From: Campylobacteraceae bacterium
Lineage (GTDB): Bacteria; Campylobacterota; Campylobacteria; Campylobacterales; Sulfurospirillaceae
Assembly (NCBI GenBank): GCA_027055635.1
Contig: JALUMZ010000095.1
Span: forward strand, 1-12,261
Length of the DNA stretch: 12,261 nt
Direction: 5' to 3'
The notes below the pieces were generated by a model. That model saw only the letters and a list, made by a program, of their open reading frames with translations, was not told the DNA's origin and ran no database searches. Positions within the stretch are counted from its first letter, which is position 1; each line of letters begins with the position of its first letter. A program made the translations under genes and the position numbers. Below are positions 7,337 to 12,261 of this stretch, in pieces.

Positions 7337-7347
7337 GTTAAATCCTT
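7334..7347 (-). promoter_or_regulatory. lpxC initiation site with non-AUG codon
   Basis: On the minus strand AAGGA (7347-7343), spacer TTTAAC and ATC (7336-7334) form a well-spaced initiation region whose codon is not a standard start. A tiny frame, ATG at 7355 reading MSVRI, ends in TAA at 7340-7338, just before the ATC in a different frame. Coupled re-initiation on the ATC is conceivable but unproven. Confidence 0.55.
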
Positions 7348-7387
7348 ACTGACATAGTTAAAATAAAACGAAGCAAAAACAATTCCT

Positions 7388-8773
7388 CTATTTTCTATCT
7401 ATCATTTTTTTAGATGTCTTAATAATATTAAATACATTTGTTTTCATCCAAGATCTGTCCATCCACTCTTCAGGTCTAACTTCAATACCTTGAACTAAAA
7501 CTCCAAAATGCAAATGATCCCCCAATGCCAAGCCTGTTGAACCTGTATTTGCAATCACTTGACCCGCTTTTACCTGATCTCCTTTGTTTACTAAAAAATT
7601 AGAACAGTGACCATAAAGAGTATATAAACCCAAGCCATGATAGATTATAAGGTTATTGCCGTATATCCCATTTGGGTCGGCAAATACTACAACACCGCTA
7701 TTTTGAGTTTTGATTTTTGCTCCTGCAACACTGGCTAGATCAAGTCCCAAATGCCATGCTTCACTAATCTGTTGTTTTTTATAACTATAATATCTATGAT
7801 CACCAAAACTAGCTACTGCTTTGCCGTTTCTAAGCGGATAAAATCTCTTTTGATAAAAGTTGTTGATCATATCTTTGTCTGTTGGTGTCGTATGGTTTTG
7901 TATAACTTTTTCGTTAACTTCTCTTAGTGTTTCATTTACATACTTAAACTTTTCAATCTTTGAAGCACTGATTAGTCCGGGGTTATTTTCAGCGACAAGA
8001 TCACTGATCTTTCCATCTAAAAATCTATCACTCAAAGGTATTTTTGATACTTTATATTTTTTATTTACATAAAATAGTCTAACCGGAACTTTGGTTATAT
8101 TTCCTGCATCATCAGTTGCTACTATTGTGGCTCTAAATTTCTTTTGCTCTACCGGCCATGCAATCAGAGATACAAAATAATCTTTTTTATAAAAGGGTGT
8201 CGGATAAAATATTTTTCCAAAGTTAGTTTGTATATACAACTCTTTAAGATTCAAATCTTTTGCCTTAAATACAACTGTCGCTACCCCACCTTTGATAATT
8301 TTATATGAATTATTTATGATAAACAGTTCTGGTCTTCTTCTGTCTATCTTTATATTTACAACTTTTTTTGAACTATTACCGGAGAAAAAATTCCACTTAC
8401 TGTTATCTGTAACCTCTATAAAAAGTTTAAAATTTTTCTTTAAACTTGTAAACCCTGTTTTTGGAAATTTTATAGCGATTGTCTGCTGTTTTAAGATACT
8501 TGTATATAATTTTTCTATCAAATTTACACTATTCTTACCATCACTCAGTGAAACTCGAACATATTTGATGCCACTATCATCACTAAGATTTAGTTTCAAA
8601 GGCGCTCTTAAATTCCAATCAATTTTACTTTTTATACCAATTTTTGGAACATTTCTTTCAAACATGGAAGATGAATATAAAAATCCAAATCCTGCTATTA
8701 TCAAAATCAAAACAACTGCTATAACGACGGTTGATAACCCTCTTTTTTTACTATATCTTCGCTTAGATGACAT
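7388..8773 (-). CDS. Membrane-anchored M23 metallopeptidase
   Basis: Probable peptidoglycan endopeptidase of the M23 (lysostaphin/LytM-like) family, acting in the periplasm. A basic N-terminus MSSKRRYSKKRG is followed by one hydrophobic segment at about 13-34, a signal anchor. Residues about 40-235 are beta-rich, with pieces resembling Ig-like or bacterial surface folds. The C-terminal M23 domain (about 310-440) has HLGLD (His341, Asp345), YGHC (His389) and DHLHF (His420, His422): the full HxxxD, H and HxH set, so it should be active. The start ATG directly follows the nrnA TAG and has AAGGGA at good spacing. C. jejuni has a homologous peptidase next to lpxC, as I recall (Cj0131). It may process cell-wall cross-links, perhaps affecting shape; the specific cleavage is not predictable from sequence. 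Confidence 0.92.
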   Translation of the reverse strand: MSSKRRYSKKRGLSTVVIAVVLILIIAGFGFLYSSSMFERNVPKIGIKSKIDWNLRAPLKLNLSDDSGIKYVRVSLSDGKNSVNLIEKLYTSILKQQTIAIKFPKTGFTSLKKNFKLFIEVTDNSKWNFFSGNSSKKVVNIKIDRRRPELFIINNSYKIIKGGVATVVFKAKDLNLKELYIQTNFGKIFYPTPFYKKDYFVSLIAWPVEQKKFRATIVATDDAGNITKVPVRLFYVNKKYKVSKIPLSDRFLDGKISDLVAENNPGLISASKIEKFKYVNETLREVNEKVIQNHTTPTDKDMINNFYQKRFYPLRNGKAVASFGDHRYYSYKKQQISEAWHLGLDLASVAGAKIKTQNSGVVVFADPNGIYGNNLIIYHGLGLYTLYGHCSNFLVNKGDQVKAGQVIANTGSTGLALGDHLHFGVLVQGIEVRPEEWMDRSWMKTNVFNIIKTSKKMIDRK

Positions 8774-9715
8774 CTATACTATCCCTTTTAATATATCTAA
8801 TATTCTATTTTTCAACCCCAATAGGTCACAATTTTTTACTTCAAATCCAGCAGAATTGATATGTCCTCCACCCTTGAAATGCTTAGATACCACAGAGATA
8901 TCTAAATCTGACTTACTTCTTAGTGAGACTTTAAAACCACCATGTTTCTCTTCTAGTATCATTACCGATACTTTGAGTGTTATTATATCACGAAGTACAT
9001 TTACTATATTTTTAGTATCATATCTTTTTGCTCCGGTTTCAATCAAAATCTCTTTATCTATAGATATTAATGCAACTTTTGCATCAAAATATAGCTCAAA
9101 GTTATTTAATACATATCCTAATAACCTTATTTTTGCCAACGATACTCTACTTTTTAAAAGTTCTGCTATCTCTTTTGGATCTGCTCCATATCTAACCAGA
9201 TTAGCTACTGTTCTAAAAGTTTTCTCCTCCAAATGAGAATAGGAGAAAAATCCTGTATCTTCTACTATGGTTACATATAAGCAAGTAGCACAAACTTTTG
9301 AGATTGCAATGCCATTTTGTACTAAAAAGTCATACACAACCATCCCGGCACTTGCACTTTTTGCATCTACTATATTTATATCACCAAACATTTGATTTGA
9401 GGCATGATGATCTATATTTATGAGTTTATACTCACCTTTGGCAAGTCCTAGTCTATCAAAACTTCCACAGTCACAACTAACAACCACATCATAAAATTTT
9501 GGTAATTTATCTCTTATTTTCTGAATATTTGGCAAAAAATTATAAATTCTCGGCATCTCTTTTGTACGGTTGTAAAGAGAGACTTTTTTATTCATTTTTT
9601 TTAGAATATCATAAAGAGCCAAAACAGAACCCAGAGTATCTCCATCGGGATTTACATGCGAAACCAATAGTATGTGTCTAGCTTCAATTATCACAGCCCA
9701 AGCATCTTTATACAT
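8774..9715 (-). CDS. nrnA: DHH/DHHA1 phosphoesterase, NrnA-like
   Basis: Probable NrnA-type phosphoesterase that degrades oligoribonucleotides and may dephosphorylate pAp; cytoplasmic. DHH-domain motifs, numbered with two extra N-terminal residues from the upstream GTG, are SHVNPDGDTLGS (21-32), CDCGSFDR (83-90), NIDHHAS (102-108) and EDTGFFS (154-160). The DHHA1 domain ends in FKGGGHINSAGF (282-293). The length of about 313 residues is typical. GTG at 9721 is the outermost start, but it forms part of GAGGTG, the best Shine-Dalgarno, which sits five bases before the ATG at 9715, so I chose 9715. A TATAAT box precedes it. Its TAG stop is immediately followed by the M23 gene ATG. It could alternatively be a c-di-nucleotide phosphodiesterase of the same superfamily, but the absence of extra domains favours NrnA. 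Confidence 0.9.
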   Translation of the reverse strand: MYKDAWAVIIEARHILLVSHVNPDGDTLGSVLALYDILKKMNKKVSLYNRTKEMPRIYNFLPNIQKIRDKLPKFYDVVVSCDCGSFDRLGLAKGEYKLINIDHHASNQMFGDINIVDAKSASAGMVVYDFLVQNGIAISKVCATCLYVTIVEDTGFFSYSHLEEKTFRTVANLVRYGADPKEIAELLKSRVSLAKIRLLGYVLNNFELYFDAKVALISIDKEILIETGAKRYDTKNIVNVLRDIITLKVSVMILEEKHGGFKVSLRSKSDLDISVVSKHFKGGGHINSAGFEVKNCDLLGLKNRILDILKGIV

Positions 9716-9741
9716 ATACACCTCAAAAATAAAAGAGATAT

Positions 9742-9770
9742 ATTATACTAAAATTCTTATAAAATATGGT
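9742..9770 (-). promoter_or_regulatory. Candidate sigma-70 promoter before nrnA
   Basis: In the 50-base gap after flhB the minus strand reads TTTTAGTATAAT, a perfect -10 hexamer at 9747-9742. The region upstream is T/A-rich without a clear -35, which is usual for Campylobacterota promoters. The predicted start lies about 20 bases before the nrnA ATG. It could drive the whole nrnA-to-ribD run. Confidence 0.55.
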
Positions 9771-10826
9771 TTATTTTTTTCTCCCCGTCTTATAAACAAA
9801 TGCTAAAACTTCAGCAACTGCTTTATATAGGCTATCTGGTATGGTATCATTTACTTCGCATTTTTTATACAACTCTCTTGCTAGGGGTGGATTCTCTACT
9901 ATTTGGATTTCATTGAGTCTTGCTATCTCTTTTATCTTCAATGCCAAATGGTTCATACCTTTTGCTAGTATGATAGGGGCATTATCCTTTTCTTTATCAT
10001 ATCTTAGAGCTACGGCATAATGTGTTGGGTTTGTTATAACCACATCAGCCTGCGGTATCTCTTGCATCATTCTTTTTTTAGTCATCTCCATCTGTATTTT
10101 TCTAATCCTCGCCTTTATCTGAGGATCTCCTTCCATCTGTTTATATTCATCTTTTATCTCTTGTTTACTCATTTTAAGATCTTTAAAATAGTTATACCTG
10201 ACAAAAAAAAGATCAAAAAGAGCTAATATAAAAAAGAGTAACAACATAGATGAGCCCAAGAGAAGAGCCTTTTCTCTCAACCATGAAAGCTGCTCAAAAA
10301 TGGGCAAATATACAACACTTGGCATCTCTTTTGCAAAATCAAATAGATAATAATACGCAACCATAAATACCATAACAACTTTTAAAATAACTTTTATTGT
10401 TTCAACAAACTTTTTAACACTCAGAAGATTTTTCAACCCTTTTATGGGATCTAGCTTTGTCAAGTCAGGGATAAGTGGTTTTGAAGTAAATATAAAGCCA
10501 AACTGCAAAAACCCTGCTAACAAACCGGCAATTGCCACCGTAACTGCTAGAGGAATCACCATGAGTATAATTTCTCTAAATGTAATGATAGATATCTCTA
10601 AAATCATATTTTTGGTAAATTCTACACCCATAAATGATTGATAGTAATGATATAACTTCACCATATGCTCTTGCATAAAGGGAAATATAGCTAAAAAAGT
10701 AAAAATCCCAACTACTAAAGTTACAAAACTGCTGGCATCTTGACTCTTGGGAACATTTCCGTCTTTTCTGGCATCTTCAATCTTCTTAGAGGTGGGTTCT
10801 TCTGTCTTCTCCTGATCATCTGCCAT
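9771..10826 (-). CDS. flhB: FlhB, flagellar type III export switch protein
   Basis: FlhB is an inner-membrane component of the flagellar export gate that controls the switch from rod/hook to filament export. The N-terminus ADDQEKTEEPTSKKIEDARKDGNVPKS (residues 2-28) is the family signature. Four hydrophobic segments lie at about 32-52, 80-112, 142-162 and 187-209. The cytoplasmic domain has the self-cleavage motif NPTH at 266-269 and the downstream VALRY and APIILAKG. At 351 residues it is complete. GGAG lies nine bases before the ATG. It follows nadC by 22 bases and is not next to other flagellar genes; such scattering is common in Campylobacterota. It is not the short FlhB-like C-terminal paralogue. 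Confidence 0.97.
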   Translation of the reverse strand: MADDQEKTEEPTSKKIEDARKDGNVPKSQDASSFVTLVVGIFTFLAIFPFMQEHMVKLYHYYQSFMGVEFTKNMILEISIITFREIILMVIPLAVTVAIAGLLAGFLQFGFIFTSKPLIPDLTKLDPIKGLKNLLSVKKFVETIKVILKVVMVFMVAYYYLFDFAKEMPSVVYLPIFEQLSWLREKALLLGSSMLLLFFILALFDLFFVRYNYFKDLKMSKQEIKDEYKQMEGDPQIKARIRKIQMEMTKKRMMQEIPQADVVITNPTHYAVALRYDKEKDNAPIILAKGMNHLALKIKEIARLNEIQIVENPPLARELYKKCEVNDTIPDSLYKAVAEVLAFVYKTGRKK

Positions 10827-10848
10827 CTATCATTGCTCCACCAACTCT

Positions 10849-11664
10849 TTATATAATTTTCATGGACAAATCCAACCAAGTTGCTTGGTGAATCAAACTA
10901 CCACTGCTAATAGCATCGACTCCTGTACCTATATACTCCTCTATATTGTCCTTGGTAACATTTCCACTTGCTTCAACCAATATATGAGGAAATCTCTCAT
11001 TTTTAAAAGCAACTACCTCTTTTATATCCTCGATATTCATATTATCACACATAATCATATCGGCTCCACACTTCATAGCATATTTGGTAAACTCTATATC
11101 TTCACACTCTATCTCTATTTTCGAGGTATATGGCAACTTAAATCTTGCTTTTTTTAAAAACTCTTCTAAGTTATCAATAGTTTTTATATGGGTATCTTTA
11201 AGCATCAAACAATCATCCAAGCCCATTCTGTGATTGTGTCCGCCCCCACATCTAACAGCATATTTCTCAAAAATTCTCAGGTGAGGTCTTGTTTTTCTTG
11301 TATCCAATAATTTTACATCCGAATCTTTGATGATACTAGCATAACTATTTGTATTTGTGGCAATTCCGCTTGCATGTTGCAGAAGATTTAGTATCGTTCT
11401 CTCACACATCAAGAGCTTTTTTGACTTCCCTTTTAGTGTTGCTATAGTATCTCCATATTTGATCGATTTTCCATCTTTGATATGAAATTTTATATCAATA
11501 TTTTCAACCCTGCATAATGCTTTTGCATATGTGACACCGGCTAATATCCCGGTATCTTTTGATATAATCTTTGCAGATGTTTTTTCATTGTTACCGACTA
11601 AATAAAACAGATCGCCTCTGCCAACATCCTCTTGAAGAGCCTGTTTTACAAATTTTTTTATCAT
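10849..11664 (-). CDS. nadC: Quinolinate phosphoribosyltransferase
   Basis: NadC converts quinolinate and PRPP to nicotinate mononucleotide, CO2 and pyrophosphate, the step after NadA in de novo NAD synthesis. Visible motifs are EDVGRGDL (12-19), ERTILNLLQ (88-96), DTRKTRPHLRIFEKYAV (121-137) and GGGHNHRMGLDDCLMLKDTH (140-159). The C-terminal barrel has EIECE, ILVEASGNV and DAISSGSL. The length of 271 residues is normal. The ATG overlaps the TGA of the preceding small ORF as ATGA, and its Shine-Dalgarno (AGAGGGG) belongs to repeat copy 2, so its translation depends on that element. The TRKTRPHLR sequence differs slightly from the common TRKTxPGLR. Confidence 0.96.
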   Translation of the reverse strand: MIKKFVKQALQEDVGRGDLFYLVGNNEKTSAKIISKDTGILAGVTYAKALCRVENIDIKFHIKDGKSIKYGDTIATLKGKSKKLLMCERTILNLLQHASGIATNTNSYASIIKDSDVKLLDTRKTRPHLRIFEKYAVRCGGGHNHRMGLDDCLMLKDTHIKTIDNLEEFLKKARFKLPYTSKIEIECEDIEFTKYAMKCGADMIMCDNMNIEDIKEVVAFKNERFPHILVEASGNVTKDNIEEYIGTGVDAISSGSLIHQATWLDLSMKII

Positions 11665-11822
11665 TTAATTGTCCCCTCTGCCCGTAAATGGGATTTTAAG
11701 ATTTTGTGCCCTTTTAAAGAAAAATTTATGGGCAGATTCCTCGCGACTGAAGCTTTGGCTGTCACCAAGAAATTGCTATTTTTATGTACTGAAGCACGAG
11801 CTTTCGCTCTATAATTGTTCAT
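11661..11822 (-). CDS. Hypothetical 53-residue ORF made of repeat sequence
   Basis: I do not recognise this product. It starts MNNYRAKARASVHKNSNFLV and continues TAKASVARNLPINFSLKGHK, then ILKSHLRAEGTIK. The ATG at 11822 has an excellent AGGAG eight to nine bases upstream, provided by repeat copy 3. The TGA overlaps the nadC ATG (ATGA), the usual geometry of coupled genes. The peptide is very basic and has an internal near-repeat, KARASVH and AKASVAR. Almost all of it is encoded by repeat copy 2, so it may be a by-product of a nucleic-acid repeat rather than a selected protein. The frame is open 21 bases further upstream to an ATG at 11843 (MGRGDSK), inside the copy 3 stem; I consider 11822 more likely. 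Confidence 0.4.
   Translation of the reverse strand: MNNYRAKARASVHKNSNFLVTAKASVARNLPINFSLKGHKILKSHLRAEGTIK
11665..11813 (-). repeat. Structured intergenic repeat, copy 2 (before nadC)
   Basis: Minus-strand order: hairpin GAGC-GAAA-GCTC (11798-11809, a GNRA-type loop); about 50 bases specific to this copy; then a stem of CTGCCCATAAAT (11724-11735) with ATTTACGGGCAG (11678-11689), containing one A-to-C change that would be a mismatch in RNA pairing. The loop is 34 bases, as in copy 1. The stem is followed by 13 bases AGGGGACAATTAA and the nadC ATG. The copy-specific stretch contains ACTGAAGC twice on the plus strand (near 11746 and 11789), suggesting internal duplication. No terminator-like T-run follows. 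Confidence 0.85.
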
Positions 11823-11899
11823 TTTACTATCTCCTCTGCCCATAAATGGGATTTTAAGATTTTGTGCCCTTTAAAATAAAAATTTATGAGTGGGTTCAC
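11823..11899 (-). repeat. Structured intergenic repeat, copy 3 (after nadA), partly degenerate
   Basis: The right arm ATTTATGGGCAG (11836-11847), the loop and the 13-base AGGAGATAGTAAA before an ATG are well preserved and closely match copy 2. The left arm is altered to CTCATAAAT (11882-11890), still able to pair over nine bases with one G-T wobble. The part equivalent to GCGAGGAATCTG is diverged, and there is no GCTCGTGC hairpin; a different palindrome lies at 11912-11925 instead. The ATG that follows starts the 53-residue ORF. Confidence 0.75.
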
Positions 11900-11911
11900 T
11901 TACTATCCATA

Positions 11912-11925
11912 CTCTACATGTAGAG
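11912..11925. repeat. 14-bp perfect palindrome after nadA
   Basis: CTCTACATGTAGAG is a perfect palindrome one base beyond the nadA stop codon. It could form a five-bp hairpin with a CATG loop or be a protein site. No T-run follows on the minus strand, so it is not a convincing terminator. Confidence 0.45.
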
Positions 11926-11926
11926 G

Positions 11927-12261
11927 CTATAACTCAAACATTCGGTTGAGTGCTTCAAAGGAGTACTTTCTCACCTCGTCGCTTATTGTGATCTCATTTT
12001 CGTATCTCTTCTCTTTTATTGATATGAGTGTATTGTACAGATCTTGCAGAGTTGTTTCATTCATCGTTGGGCACTCCGGTTTGGTTGAAGAGAGTACAAA
12101 TGTATTCTCTTCTCTTAGACGATTTACCATATTGAACTCTGTACCTACTGCTACTTTTTGTGTCAGTGGCAACTCTTTTATATACTTTATAATTTGTGAT
12201 GTTGAACCTACAAAATCAGATTTTGCACACACTTCCGGCTTACATTCGGGATGAGTTACTA
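11927..12261 (-). CDS. nadA: Quinolinate synthase NadA, C-terminal part (partial)
   Basis: The gene runs off the right edge; about 110 C-terminal codons are present. NadA is a [4Fe-4S] enzyme that condenses iminoaspartate with dihydroxyacetone phosphate to quinolinate, feeding NadC. The visible sequence begins VTHPECKPEVCAKSDFVGST: the HPEC cysteine is one of the three cluster ligands and DFVGSTSQII is a family signature. It continues with VGTEFNMVNRL and then the third cluster cysteine in ECPTMNETTLQDLYNTL. It ends MFEL followed by TAG. The GTG at 12232 is internal, not a start. About 260 bases separate it from nadC, filled by two repeat copies and a small ORF, which is unusual in this otherwise tightly packed window. 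Confidence 0.95.
   Translation of the reverse strand, partial: VTHPECKPEVCAKSDFVGSTSQIIKYIKELPLTQKVAVGTEFNMVNRLREENTFVLSSTKPECPTMNETTLQDLYNTLISIKEKRYENEITISDEVRKYSFEALNRMFEL

Noticed and set aside
8292..9236. A 314-codon open frame on the plus strand
   Set aside because: It lies antisense across two well-supported genes (the M23 peptidase and nrnA), crosses their boundary, is rich in Ser/Leu/Phe and shows no domain. It is a shadow frame.
12230..12232. GTG as the start of a 101-residue protein at the right edge
   Set aside because: The frame continues upstream with VTHPECKPE, the NadA cluster-binding motif, so the codon is internal to nadA.

Overview
The window is an AT-rich stretch (roughly one third G+C by eye) with 13 recognisable protein genes, all on the minus strand and packed with gaps or overlaps of a few bases to about 120 bases. 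One further doubtful small ORF lies in the largest gap. The order in transcription direction is nadA (partial, entering from the right edge), nadC, flhB, nrnA-like, M23 peptidase, lpxC, tsaB, thrB, ylxR-like, infB, rbfA, rimP, ribD. The run M23-lpxC-tsaB-thrB-ylxR-infB-rbfA-rimP matches, from memory, the conserved Campylobacterota block known from Campylobacter jejuni (Cj0131-Cj0138). The proteins look like that phylum: a 148-residue TsaB, an LpxC beginning KQTT, and a RibD with an inserted segment in the deaminase domain. With a flagellar gene and the low G+C, this suggests a free-living campylobacterote such as a Sulfurimonas relative; the genus is inference.

Layout. 12261-11927 is the C-terminal part of NadA, followed by about 260 bases holding two copies of a structured repeat and a 53-codon ORF, then NadC. 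NadA and NadC make quinolinate and then nicotinate mononucleotide for NAD. FlhB, the flagellar export switch, follows. A good TATAAT box in the short flhB-nrnA gap probably starts a second, long transcript. It covers nrnA (nanoRNA and pAp turnover), a membrane-anchored peptidoglycan peptidase, lpxC (lipid A), tsaB (tRNA t6A), thrB (threonine), ylxR-infB-rbfA-rimP (translation initiation and 30S maturation) and ribD (riboflavin). The left 126 bases are non-coding and carry a TATAAT box pointing out of the window.

Two things stand out. First, a repeat occurs three times (between infB and rbfA, and twice between nadA and nadC), always in the direction of transcription. Each copy is a stem-loop with roughly 12-bp arms and a 34-base loop. 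It is followed by exactly 13 bases containing a purine-rich Shine-Dalgarno sequence and then an ATG. All copies keep one reading frame open, in phase with the upstream gene and ending in an ATGA overlap with the next start. Second, lpxC has no ATG, GTG or TTG at its conserved N-terminus: the position where the family has its initiator Met is an ATC codon, six bases after AAGGA. The ordinary ATG downstream would remove 29 residues including the conserved GIGLHKGEP strand.

I found no rRNA, tRNA, CRISPR array, transposase or defence system. Apart from the repeat family, this looks like ordinary core chromosome.
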